Shown in pieces: positions 1 through 7,333 of a stretch of DNA of 32,162 nucleotides. Origin of the DNA: UBA11606 sp039188975 (GTDB lineage Bacteria > Actinomycetota > Acidimicrobiia > Acidimicrobiales > Aldehydirespiratoraceae); assembly GCA_039188975.1 (NCBI GenBank), contig JBCCYT010000033.1, positions 1-32,162 on the forward strand. Direction: 5' to 3'. The notes under the pieces were generated by a model. That model was not told where the DNA came from and searched no databases. It was given only the letters and a program-made list of their open reading frames with translations. The stretch's first letter is position 1; every line of letters begins with the position of its first letter. The translations under genes were made by a program, and so were the position numbers.

Positions 1-65
1 CGATGGAGTATGCGGTCGAGTGGTCCCGCCTCATCGAGCTCCAGATGGAAGGCAGTGTCGGTTAG
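1..65 (+). CDS. C-terminal end of an unidentified protein (partial)
   Basis: An open frame enters from the left edge and ends at the TAG at 63-65. The last residues read MEYAVEWSRLIELQMEGSVG. The ATG at position 3 is in frame but is probably internal, because the gene is cut by the window edge. Twenty residues are too few to assign a family. The stop codon falls inside the first unit of the tandem repeat that follows, so the repeat begins at the very end of this gene. Confidence 0.5.
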   Translation, partial: MEYAVEWSRLIELQMEGSVG

Positions 66-170
66 CGGCCTCCGGCCGTCTGTCGGCTAGCGGCCCCGGC
101 CGTCTGTCGGTTAGCGGCCTCCGGCCGTCTGTCGGTTAGCGGCCTCCGGCCGTCTGTCGGTTAGCGGCCT
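61..170. repeat. 25-bp tandem repeat, about 4.4 copies, with internal hairpin and stop codons
   Basis: Units start at 61, 86, 110, 135 and 160 (the last partial). Each begins GTTAGCGGCC and ends CGTCTGTCG. Unit 2 (86-109) is one base shorter and reads GCTAG. Every full unit contains CGGCC-TCC-GGCCG (unit 2 a variant), a short stem-loop. Each unit carries a TAG, at 63, 88, 112, 137 and 162. Because of the unit length these fall in all three forward frames. The array directly follows the stop of the upstream gene and could be a minisatellite, a stacked weak terminator or a translation stop block. Confidence 0.85.
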
Positions 171-435
171 GCGGTGTCCTTGGGGGGGGCTACCTGGCGG
201 GTGGCCAAGGCCGCGGTGTCGCACTGTTGTGGAACGGCTCCGCCGTCGGCGGCGCGGCGTTCCGCTACCGTTCGACAGCTTCATGCCCGCGGCCGGCGAC
301 GGCGCCGCGCCTCGGCAGCGCAGCCTTGGCGGACCCGATGTGCTGCTCGACGTGGCCGACACTGTCGATGAATTCAAACTGTGGGGCGCACAAAGCTCTC
401 CAGCCGGGTAGCCGGGCGGTCGGGCTGAGCGTTGT
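171..435. other. Gene-poor intergenic stretch
   Basis: No convincing gene is seen. There is a run of eight G at 182-189. A GTG-started plus frame at 229-411 would give a 60-residue Arg-rich peptide ending DEFKLWGAQSSPAG, but no ribosome site or family resemblance supports it. The opposite strand is the 3' side of the SulP gene and has no clear U-tailed terminator. Confidence 0.5.
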
Positions 436-1959
436 TCAGTGGCCGCTGAGGGTGCCGGACGTGCGGGAGTGCAGCCGTTCGGCGTGACGGTTGAGGCCAA
501 CGAGGTGGGCATCGATGCCTCGATCGGCGAAGCGAGCCACCACCGCGTCGAGGGCCGCGACCGCTGAGGTATCCCAGATGCGGGCCGTGCTCAGATCGAT
601 CTCGACCCGGGAGACCTTGACCGAGTCGTAGTCGAAGGCGTGGACGAGGTCGTTGGTCGAGGCGAAGAACAGCTCGCCGGAAACGGCGTAGAGGCGTTCC
701 ACATTGTCGGGGTCGACGACGCTGGTCACCTTGATCAGGCTCGACACGTTGCGGGCGAAGAAGACAGCGGACAACACGACGCCGGCGCCGACGCCATAGG
801 CCAGGTTGTGGCTGAAGACAACCACGCCGACGGTCACGATCATGACCGCGCTCTCGGTCCGAGGGGTCGTGCGCAGCGTCGGCACCGCGATGCTGCGCCA
901 ATTGAAGGTGCCGATCGAGACCATCACCATCACGGCAACGAGGGCCGCCATGGGGATGCGGGCAACGAGGTCGCCGAGGGCCAGAATCAAGATGAGCAGG
1001 AAAACGCCCGAGGCGAGGGTGGAAAGCCGGGTCCGCCCGCCGGAGCGGTGGTTGATCATCGACTGGCCGATCATGGCGCAGCCCGCCATGCCGCCGAGGA
1101 AGCCGGTGGCGACATTGGCGATGCCCTGGCCACGGGATTCGCGGTTCTTGTCGGAGGTGGTCTCGGTCATGTCGTCGAGCAGCTGAGCGGTCAGCAACGA
1201 CTCGAGCAGACCGACGAGGGCAAGCGTGAGAGCGAACGGCAAGATGATGCCGAGCGTCTCGAGGTTGAACGGCACGTCGGGCAAGCTCACGAACGGCAGC
1301 GCGCTGGGCAGCTCGCCCATGTCGCCTACCGTCGGGAGTTCGAGATCGAGCGTCATCGCCAGCCCGGCGAGCACGACAATGGCGACGAGCGGCGAAGGGA
1401 TGGCGGTGGTCACCCGGGGCAGGCCGTAGATGATGGCCAGTCCGACGGCGATGAACACGAGGTTGAGCGGCAGTTGCGAGCTGTCGGCGTCGTCGCCATT
1501 GAGCAAGATGTGCGGTACCTGAGCCAGGAAGATCAGGATCGCCAGGGCGTTGACGAAGCCGACCATCACCGTCCGGGGCACGAACCGCATGAGCGCCCCG
1601 ACCCCGAGGTAGCCGAACCCAACCTGGATGACTCCGGCGAGGATCGTTGCGGCAAACAGGTAGGCGACGCCGTGTTCCTCGACCAACGGCACGAGCACCA
1701 ACGCCATGGCGCCGGTCGCAGCGGAGATCATTCCAGATCGTCCGCCGGCGATCGAGATGATGATGGCGATCGAGAACGATGCGTACAGGCCGACTTTGGG
1801 ATCGACCCCCGCAATGATCGAAAACGAGATCGCCTCGGGGATCAGCGCCAACGCAACGACGAGACCCGACAGCAGGTCAGCTCGGGGGTTGCTCAGCCAG
1901 GCTGCATGAAACCGGTCGCGCGAACGGCGCGAGGTAGCGAGAGGTTCGGTGGATGTCAT
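436..1959 (-). CDS. SulP family anion transporter with C-terminal STAS domain
   Basis: A 507-residue inner-membrane permease of the SLC26/SulP family, which moves inorganic anions such as sulfate or bicarbonate; substrate unknown here. The N-terminus has the family's first helices (SGLVVALALIPEAISFSI, then a glycine-rich GGRSGMISAATGAMALVLVP segment). About ten further hydrophobic segments reach to residue ~410. The last ~100 residues form a STAS domain with the typical DTSAVAALD turn, where anti-sigma-factor-antagonist-like domains regulate transport. Length fits the family. The ATG at 1959 has a GAAGG about 8 nt upstream. The gene stands alone on the minus strand, about 150 bp downstream of the ABC-F gene. 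Family assignment is firm. Confidence 0.93.
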   Translation of the reverse strand: MTSTEPLATSRRSRDRFHAAWLSNPRADLLSGLVVALALIPEAISFSIIAGVDPKVGLYASFSIAIIISIAGGRSGMISAATGAMALVLVPLVEEHGVAYLFAATILAGVIQVGFGYLGVGALMRFVPRTVMVGFVNALAILIFLAQVPHILLNGDDADSSQLPLNLVFIAVGLAIIYGLPRVTTAIPSPLVAIVVLAGLAMTLDLELPTVGDMGELPSALPFVSLPDVPFNLETLGIILPFALTLALVGLLESLLTAQLLDDMTETTSDKNRESRGQGIANVATGFLGGMAGCAMIGQSMINHRSGGRTRLSTLASGVFLLILILALGDLVARIPMAALVAVMVMVSIGTFNWRSIAVPTLRTTPRTESAVMIVTVGVVVFSHNLAYGVGAGVVLSAVFFARNVSSLIKVTSVVDPDNVERLYAVSGELFFASTNDLVHAFDYDSVKVSRVEIDLSTARIWDTSAVAALDAVVARFADRGIDAHLVGLNRHAERLHSRTSGTLSGH

Positions 1960-2084
1960 GGACGACCTTCAGACAGAGGGAAGGCGACGGCAGTGTCGCG
2001 GGCACGCTCGAACGCTCGGTCGTCGGTGCTCTTCCACAGTATTCGACGGGCTGAGCGGCCACGTGAGGGTTCAACGCCAAATCG

Positions 2085-2099
2085 GTCACACCAGGTGAC
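2085..2099 (-). terminator. Short hairpin after the ABC-F gene (weak terminator candidate)
   Basis: GTCAC and GTGAC form a perfect 5-bp stem around a 5-nt loop, 10 nt beyond the stop of the ABC-F gene. It is followed on the minus strand by CGATTTGG, which is only weakly T-rich. The rest of 1960-2108 must hold the sulP promoter; a TANNNT hexamer (TACTGT, complement of 2036-2041) is the only candidate I see. Confidence 0.25.
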
Positions 2100-2108
2100 G
2101 TTTGTCTC

Positions 2109-3695
2109 TCAGCGCCAGGCGTGAGCAGGGTCGGCGACCTCGACCACCTCGTGGTCCTCGGTGAACGCAATGAACCGATCGAAGCCGCGCAGAAACCAGC
2201 GGTCGTGGGTGACACAAACCACCGTGCCTTCGAACACCTCGAGTCCGGCCTCCAACGCCTCGGCCGATGCGACGTCGAGGTTGTCGGTCGGCTCGTCCAG
2301 CAGCAGAAGGTTTGCGCCATCGATCTCGAGGAGGAGAATCTGCAGCCGCGCCTGCTGGCCGCCCGACAGCGTCTCGAACGTCTGCTCGGCTTGCTGCTGG
2401 AGTTCGTAGCGCCGCAGCCGCGACATCGCTTTGCCGCGGTCCAGGTACCGGTCCGCGAGCAACTCGAGCAGGGTGCGCCCCATCAGCTCTGGGTGGTCGT
2501 GGGTCTGATTGAAGTGCCCAGCAACGACGCGAGCGCCGAGCCGCCAGGCCCCGCGATGCGCCACCTCGCCGCCGCCGAGTAACCGGAGGAAATGGGATTT
2601 GCCGGTGCCATTTCGGCCGACGACCGCGACCCGCTCGCCGAACCAAACCTCCAGTTCGAACGGGAACGTGAGGTCGGTCAGCTCCAGATCTTCGATGATG
2701 ACGACGCGTTTACCGGTGCGGCTTCCCTCCAGCCGCATGTCGATGTTCTGTTCTTTCGCGGCTTCGGGCGGGGGACCCTTTTCGTCGAATTGTCGCAGCT
2801 TGGTCTCGGCCGCTCGAGCCTGACGACCGAGCTTGCTCGAATCGACCTCCGACGCCCGCTGCTTGCGTTCCTTCATGTGGGCGACGAGGCGTTTGCGTTC
2901 CTCTGACCACCGTCGTTGTTCCTCATTGATGACGTCGATGCGGTGCTCTCGGGCCTCGCGCCAGGTGCGAAACGAATCGCCGTGGGTCCAGGCCCCTTTC
3001 GCTTCGAGCGTTACGACCTTGTGCGACGTGTCGGCCAGCAGCTCTCGATCGTGGCTGACGTACAGGATGGTCTTTGGCGACTCGTTGAGCCGTGCGGCCA
3101 GCCACTCCTTGCCGGGCACATCGAGAAAGTTGTCCGGCTCGTCGAGCAACAACACGTCGTGTTCACTTCGCAACAGCAACTCGAGTGCGAGCCGCTTTTG
3201 CTCTCCGCCAGAAAACGTCGTCATCTCGCGATGCTCGATCTCGCCCCATCCAAGGCCGACGACTCGGTGTGCGCATTCTTGCCACAGCACTTCGATGTCG
3301 TAGCCGCCGGCGCTGCCCCACCGCTCGAGAGCGGCGGCGTACTTCATGCCGTCATCCTCGCCAGCGGCAAGCTTGGCCTCCGCTCGCTGCAAGCGGTGGG
3401 CGGCGTCTTGGATCGTGGGCGGCGCCATCGACAGATAGAGGTCTCGAACGCTGATCGATTCGTCCAACGAGCCAACCAGCTGTGTCATCACGCCAAGCGA
3501 GCCGTCAATGGAGATTGTTCCCACCCGGGCGGTCTCTGTGCCGGCGACGATCTTCATCACCGTCGTCTTGCCTGCGCCGTTGGCGCCGACCAGCGCAACA
3601 TGTTCGCCGTCACCGACTCGGAACGAAACGTCGTCGAGGATCGACTGCCCGCCGGGCACCGACCATCCGACGTGACTGACCTGGATGGCGCCCAT
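2109..3695 (-). CDS. ABC-F family ATPase (ribosome-associated type)
   Basis: A 528-residue soluble protein with two ABC cassettes and no membrane domain, as in the ABC-F family (EttA, Uup and antibiotic-resistance ABC-F), which act on the ribosome. Cassette 1 has Walker A GANGAGKTT, signature FSGGEQKRLALE and Walker B LLLDEPDNFLD. Cassette 2 has GRNGTGKSH, LSGGQQARLQI and LLLLDEPTDNLD. The inter-cassette linker is rich in Lys, Arg and Glu. An open frame extends further upstream to 3920, but it would run into the divergent Nudix gene. The ATG at 3695 matches the normal ABC-F start (MGAIQVSHVGW). It lies 6 nt after TACGGT, so the message may be leaderless. Whether it is a housekeeping or a resistance factor cannot be told. 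Confidence 0.92.
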   Translation of the reverse strand: MGAIQVSHVGWSVPGGQSILDDVSFRVGDGEHVALVGANGAGKTTVMKIVAGTETARVGTISIDGSLGVMTQLVGSLDESISVRDLYLSMAPPTIQDAAHRLQRAEAKLAAGEDDGMKYAAALERWGSAGGYDIEVLWQECAHRVVGLGWGEIEHREMTTFSGGEQKRLALELLLRSEHDVLLLDEPDNFLDVPGKEWLAARLNESPKTILYVSHDRELLADTSHKVVTLEAKGAWTHGDSFRTWREAREHRIDVINEEQRRWSEERKRLVAHMKERKQRASEVDSSKLGRQARAAETKLRQFDEKGPPPEAAKEQNIDMRLEGSRTGKRVVIIEDLELTDLTFPFELEVWFGERVAVVGRNGTGKSHFLRLLGGGEVAHRGAWRLGARVVAGHFNQTHDHPELMGRTLLELLADRYLDRGKAMSRLRRYELQQQAEQTFETLSGGQQARLQILLLEIDGANLLLLDEPTDNLDVASAEALEAGLEVFEGTVVCVTHDRWFLRGFDRFIAFTEDHEVVEVADPAHAWR

Positions 3696-3701
3696 CCCCG
3701 C

Positions 3702-3721
3702 ACCGTACCCGGCCCTAGGGT
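3702..3721. promoter_or_regulatory. Divergent leaderless-type promoters (ABC-F / Nudix)
   Basis: On the minus strand TACGGT (3707 to 3702) lies 6 nt before the ABC-F ATG. On the plus strand TAGGGT (3716-3721) lies 7 nt before the Nudix ATG at 3729. Both fit the actinobacterial -10 form TANNNT. The two hexamers are only 8 bp apart, so the promoters must share space and could compete. CCCTAGGG (3713-3720) is itself a palindrome. Confidence 0.5.
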
Positions 3722-3728
3722 GATGCTC

Positions 3729-4265
3729 ATGGCGATTCCTGGCGAGTGGATGGTGCACGGCGAACGGTCGATCTACGACTCCGAATGGATGTCGATGCGG
3801 CTCGTCGACGTCGAAACGCCGTCTGGAAACCGATTCGAACATCATGTGGTGCGAATGCCGCTCGACGCCGCCGGCACCCTCGTCGTGGTCGACCACGAAG
3901 TGTTGTTGATCTGGCGCCATCGGTTCATCAGCGACACGTGGGGTTGGGAGATCCCGGCCGGGCGACTGGAAGTCGGTGAGAGCATTGCCGAGGCCGCTGC
4001 CCGAGAGTGCCTCGAAGAGACGGGTTGGCGGCCGGGGCCGACCACGCCGGTGCTGTCATGGCATCCCAGCAATGGGTCGGTCGATCTGGCGTTCCATGTC
4101 GAGCGGGCGACGCAGGCCGAGTATGTCGGTGAACCGACCGATCCCGATGAGGCGGCACGCATCGAGTGGATACCGCTCTCGGACATCCCCTTGCTCGTCC
4201 GCGACGGCGAGATCGGCGATGGCTTGTCGGTGACCGCGCTGCTTGCCGAAATCGCCGGGATCTGA
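3729..4265 (+). CDS. Nudix hydrolase (ADP-ribose pyrophosphatase-like)
   Basis: A 178-residue Nudix protein that likely hydrolyses a nucleoside diphosphate linked to another group. The full Nudix box GX5EX7REUXEEXGU is present (GRLEVGESIAEAAARE followed by CLEETGW). The N-terminal part (YDSEWMSMRLVDVETPSG, then HHVVRMP) and the IPAGRLEVGE context resemble the ADP-ribose pyrophosphatase branch, but substrate cannot be fixed from sequence. The ATG at 3729 is chosen over 3723 because it lies 8 nt after AGGG and 7 nt after the TAGGGT hexamer. The gene is divergent from the ABC-F gene and followed within 50 nt by a small Cys-containing protein. Confidence 0.9.
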   Translation: MAIPGEWMVHGERSIYDSEWMSMRLVDVETPSGNRFEHHVVRMPLDAAGTLVVVDHEVLLIWRHRFISDTWGWEIPAGRLEVGESIAEAAARECLEETGWRPGPTTPVLSWHPSNGSVDLAFHVERATQAEYVGEPTDPDEAARIEWIPLSDIPLLVRDGEIGDGLSVTALLAEIAGI

Positions 4266-4312
4266 CCCGCCTTCAGAAAGAGACGCCGGTTTGGCACAAT
4301 GGAGCCATGCCG

Positions 4313-4786
4313 ATGCGCCAGGACTGCAAGTACTTCGAATCTCGGAGCTACCCCAACGGCGACACCGTTCGGAAGTGTGATCTCGACCTTGCGCCGGAAG
4401 CACCGTGGCGTTGCCCCGCTGACTGCCCCAAGTACACCCGTCGAATGGCCGACGTGAACTGGAGCTACGGCAGCTTGGTCACGCCGGCGACCCCTGACGA
4501 GCCGGACAGCCTGGGCGAGGACGACTCGATCGCGGCCCTGCTCGATGCCGCCGAGGACATCATCAACAATGCCGTTCCCGGCACGATCTCTGATCTCGAA
4601 GAAGAACGACGCAAGCGTGAGTCCAAGGGGCTGAGCCGGTTCCGGCGCAAGAAGGACGGCACCGATTCTGGAGCTGGTGGGTCCTACCGCCCGCCCCCGT
4701 CGGCGCCGAAGCCGCCGAAGAAGGGCAAGAAGCCCAAGGGCGAAGGCCTCGGCGAGAAGTTCCGTCGCCGCTATCGCGAAGGCTGA
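4313..4786 (+). CDS. Small protein with N-terminal four-Cys motif and basic C-terminus
   Basis: Unrecognised 157-residue protein. The first ~40 residues hold four cysteines (DCKYFES, RKCDLDLAPEAPWRC, ADCPKY), a spacing that could bind a metal or an Fe-S cluster. The middle is acidic (SLGEDDSIAALLDAAEDI). The C-terminal third is low-complexity, rich in Pro and Lys (KPPKKGKKPKGEG), and ends in basic residues. The ATG at 4313 has GGAG 8 nt upstream; the ATG at 4307 is too close to that site. It sits just upstream of the sufD promoter, so a link with Fe-S biology is possible but only from position. It would be called hypothetical in a standard annotation. Confidence 0.75.
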   Translation: MRQDCKYFESRSYPNGDTVRKCDLDLAPEAPWRCPADCPKYTRRMADVNWSYGSLVTPATPDEPDSLGEDDSIAALLDAAEDIINNAVPGTISDLEEERRKRESKGLSRFRRKKDGTDSGAGGSYRPPPSAPKPPKKGKKPKGEGLGEKFRRRYREG

Positions 4787-4854
4787 CCCCGAGGTCCAGC
4801 GGGGATCGGGCAATCGGTCCGGTTCCCCGATCGGCCGCCTCAGATGGTCGCCGA

Positions 4855-4878
4855 TTAGCACTACGCCGGTAGGATTAA
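4855..4878. promoter_or_regulatory. Inverted-repeat operator over the sufD promoter
   Basis: Left arm TTAGCACTAC, spacer GCCG, right arm GTAGGATTAA, with 7 of 10 arm positions complementary. The same element with nearly perfect arms lies at 13328-13351 before the second suf unit. The right arm contains TAGGAT (4870-4875), a good TANNNT -10 hexamer ending 8 nt before the sufD ATG at 4884. A bound regulator would therefore block the promoter directly. It differs from the 19-bp IdeR/DtxR box in length and core. The regulator is not in the window. Confidence 0.7.
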
Positions 4879-4883
4879 TGCCG

Positions 4884-6182
4884 ATGTCCGCAGCAGCATT
4901 TTCCCCCGCCGCCGCCGCTGAACTCGGTGGCCCCGATTGGTTGGTAGCTCGTCGTACCGCCGCCGCCGAAGCGTTTGTCACCGCCGACCGGCCCGACGAA
5001 TCAGCCGAAGAGTGGCGCTACAGCCGGATCGGTGACTTCGATCTCGATCGGTACGCCCCGTCGACCAACTTCGGGGACGCCCCGATGCCTCGGCTCGATG
5101 TCGAACCGGCAGCCCTGATCCGGTGTGTCAACGGGCGTGTGATGTTCGTCGATGTCGATGATGCGCTGACCGAGCAAGGTGTGCACATTGGGCCGCTGGC
5201 CGAAGACGACAACGGTGAAGCCCGGCTCGGGTCCGTCGCCGACGGAGCGAGTGACTATTTCACGGTGCTCAACGACGCCTTCATGGACTGGCCACTGCTC
5301 ATCGACATCCCGCGGGGCGTGGTCGTCGACCGCCCGATCGTGGTCACCCATCACGCCGCCGGTGACGGCGGTGCGGCGTTCCCTCGCCTGGTTGTGCGGG
5401 TCGGCGAGAACGCTCAGGCCAACGTCATGGATCTCCACACGTCCGAGCCCGACGACCACATCTTGATGTGCCCGGTTGTTGAACTCGATGTCGACGCTGC
5501 GGGTCGGCTCGGCTATCTGAAAGTGCAAGAGCAAGGCGGAAACACCTGGCAGTTCGGCAGCATCTTGGCTCGAGCCGAACGCGACGCCACGATCTCGGCG
5601 GCGACCGCAGCCTTCGGCGGGGCGTACGCACGCACCCGAGCCGACACCCGTCTCGTCGGCCGGGGTGCTCATGGCGATCTGATGGCCATCTACTTCGGTG
5701 AGGGTGAGCAGACGCTCGATTTCCGGACGTACCAGGATCATGTCGCGCCGGACACGACGTCGAACCTGCTCTACAAGGGTGTGGTGGCCGGCTCGTCGCG
5801 CAGCGTCTACACCGGCCTGATTCGCGTTCGGCCCGATGCTCGCGGCACCAACGCCTTCCAGACGAACCGTAACCTCAAGCTCAGCGACGATGCCTGGGCC
5901 GAGTCCGTACCGAACCTCGAGATCGAGAACAACGATGTCAAGTGCAGCCATGCCTCGACGGTCAGCCCGGTCGACGAAGAGCAGCGGTTCTATCTCGAGG
6001 CCCGTGGCGTGCCGACCGAGGAGGCCGAGCGGCTGATCGTCGCCGGATTCCTCGGTGAGGTGCTCGAGGACATTCCGGTGCCGTCGGCGGTCCCGGCGCT
6101 CAAGTCGGCGGTCGCCGCAAAGCTCGCCCGGCAGCGCGAACTCGATGACGCCAAGGGCGAGCAAGACCTGGAGCGAGTGTGA
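4884..6182 (+). CDS. sufD: Fe-S cluster assembly protein SufD
   Basis: A 432-residue SufD, partner of SufB and SufC in the SufBC2D scaffold that builds Fe-S clusters. The C-terminal half has the SufB/SufD beta-helix core (LVGRGAHGDLMAIYFGEGEQ, then FRTYQDHVAPDTTSNLLYKG). The NDVKCSH motif carries Cys354 and His356, matching the conserved Cys-x-His of SufD, where the His is known to be essential in E. coli. The tail GFLGEVLEDIP is also typical. It reads as SufD rather than SufB; no sufB is seen in the window. The ATG at 4884 is preferred over 4878 because it lies 8 nt after TAGGAT. Its stop overlaps the GTG of the Rieske gene, so the three genes form one operon. Confidence 0.9.
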   Translation: MSAAAFSPAAAAELGGPDWLVARRTAAAEAFVTADRPDESAEEWRYSRIGDFDLDRYAPSTNFGDAPMPRLDVEPAALIRCVNGRVMFVDVDDALTEQGVHIGPLAEDDNGEARLGSVADGASDYFTVLNDAFMDWPLLIDIPRGVVVDRPIVVTHHAAGDGGAAFPRLVVRVGENAQANVMDLHTSEPDDHILMCPVVELDVDAAGRLGYLKVQEQGGNTWQFGSILARAERDATISAATAAFGGAYARTRADTRLVGRGAHGDLMAIYFGEGEQTLDFRTYQDHVAPDTTSNLLYKGVVAGSSRSVYTGLIRVRPDARGTNAFQTNRNLKLSDDAWAESVPNLEIENNDVKCSHASTVSPVDEEQRFYLEARGVPTEEAERLIVAGFLGEVLEDIPVPSAVPALKSAVAAKLARQRELDDAKGEQDLERV

Positions 6183-6511
6183 CCGCATACACCCTGTTCG
6201 GCCTTGAGCGGCTCGAACCGGAGGCGGCGCTGAAGGTCTCGATCGAAGGCCGAGAGATTGCGCTCGTGCGCATCGACGACGATGTCTACGCCATCGGTGA
6301 CACGTGCAGTCATCAGGACGTCTCGCTGTCCGAAGGGTTCGTCGAGTCCGACGACTGCGCAATCGAATGCCCCAAGCACGGAGCGCTGTTCGACCTTCGA
6401 ACCGGTGATGCGCTGTCGCTGCCTGCCACCAAGCCCATTCCGACCTATGACGTGGCCGTTGTCGACGGTGACGTCGTCTTGACCCTCGCCCCCATCGAGG
6501 AGGACGCATGA
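6179..6511 (+). CDS. Rieske-type [2Fe-2S] ferredoxin in suf operon
   Basis: A 110-residue soluble Rieske protein resembling the ferredoxin subunits of non-heme iron oxygenases. Cluster ligands are visible as Cys43-x-His45 and Cys64-x-x-His67, with the usual ~18-residue gap. The GTG start overlaps the sufD TGA (GTGA at 6179-6182), and the stop overlaps the sufC ATG (ATGA at 6508-6511), so translation is probably coupled. A Rieske gene between sufD and sufC is, as I recall, common in actinobacterial suf operons. A role in electron supply to cluster assembly is inference. It could also be the ferredoxin of an oxygenase encoded elsewhere. Confidence 0.9.
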   Translation: MTAYTLFGLERLEPEAALKVSIEGREIALVRIDDDVYAIGDTCSHQDVSLSEGFVESDDCAIECPKHGALFDLRTGDALSLPATKPIPTYDVAVVDGDVVLTLAPIEEDA

Positions 6512-7293
6512 GTTCCCTGATCATCGAAGGCCTACGGGCCGCCGTCGACGGCCAAGAGATCCTCAAAGGAGTCGACCTCGAGGTGCCGGCGGGTGAAGTT
6601 CATGCCGTCATGGGCCCCAACGGCTCCGGCAAATCGACCCTGTCGCACGTCATCGCAGGTCGGCCGGGCTACGAGGTGCTCGGCGGTTCGGTCAAGATCG
6701 ACGACGTCGAACTCCTTGACAAGCCGACCTGGAAACGGGCCGAGGCCGGCCTGTTTCTCGCGATGCAGTATCCAACCGAGGTTCCCGGGGTTGCCTTGCG
6801 CGACATGCTGACCGCGTCGGTTCGGACGCCGCCCGATCCCATCGAGGTCGGCGATCGCATGCGAGTCGAAGCGGAACGCATCGGGTTTGGCGCTCAATTT
6901 CTCGAGCGGCCGCTCAACGTCGACCTGTCCGGTGGCGAGAAGAAGCGAAACGAAACCTTGCAACTCGGAGTGCTGCGGCCGACGTTTGCCATTCTGGACG
7001 AATTGGACTCGGGTCTCGATGTGGATGCGCTGCGAATCGTGAGTCAACGAATCGAGGAGTCAACCACGGAAGACCGGCTCGGCGTGCTTGCCATCACCCA
7101 CTACAGCCGCTTGTTCGAACAGCTCAAGCCCGACACGGTGCACGTCTTTGCCGACGGCAAGATCCAAGAGTCCGGTGGGCCGGACCTGGCCACCGAACTT
7201 GAAGACACTGGGTATGAACGGTGGGTCGCGGCTCCTGATCCGGCTGGCTCGGCCGGTTTGCCCGACGACCCCTTCGCCGATCCGTTCGCCTAA
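6508..7293 (+). CDS. sufC: SufC ATPase, first copy (divergent)
   Basis: A 261-residue ABC ATPase of the SufC type, which powers the SufBCD scaffold. Walker A GPNGSGKST is at 36-44, the Q-loop in LAMQYPTEVPGV, signature LSGGEKKRNE at 140-149, Walker B AILDELDSGLD at 161-171, and ITHYSR at the H-loop. It differs from the second copy at 12545-13300 in the Q-loop region and has a ~20-residue acidic C-terminal tail ending DPFADPFA. Translationally coupled to the Rieske gene by ATGA. Two sufC copies so close together suggest that a once-single suf operon was split or duplicated. Confidence 0.9.
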   Translation: MSSLIIEGLRAAVDGQEILKGVDLEVPAGEVHAVMGPNGSGKSTLSHVIAGRPGYEVLGGSVKIDDVELLDKPTWKRAEAGLFLAMQYPTEVPGVALRDMLTASVRTPPDPIEVGDRMRVEAERIGFGAQFLERPLNVDLSGGEKKRNETLQLGVLRPTFAILDELDSGLDVDALRIVSQRIEESTTEDRLGVLAITHYSRLFEQLKPDTVHVFADGKIQESGGPDLATELEDTGYERWVAAPDPAGSAGLPDDPFADPFA

Positions 7294-7333
7294 ATCGTCA
7301 CCATCGGGTCGAACATTCGGCCACGCTTGGCGA

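Noticed and set aside
61..170. CRISPR array
   Set aside because: Units are contiguous 24-25-bp repeats without spacers, and no cas genes are present.
229..411. 60-codon frame in the gap before SulP
   Set aside because: There is no ribosome site, -10 hexamer or recognisable motif, and the N-terminus is an Arg run typical of noncoding GC-rich DNA.
640..2124. Long plus-strand open frame (494 codons) opposite the SulP gene
   Set aside because: Its composition (His, Asp, Gly, Arg, Glu repeats) is that of an antisense high-GC shadow, and the minus strand encodes a clear SulP protein.
4884..6182. SufB instead of SufD
   Set aside because: The NDVKCSH block and overall length match SufD better, and SufB hallmarks in the N-terminal half are not seen.
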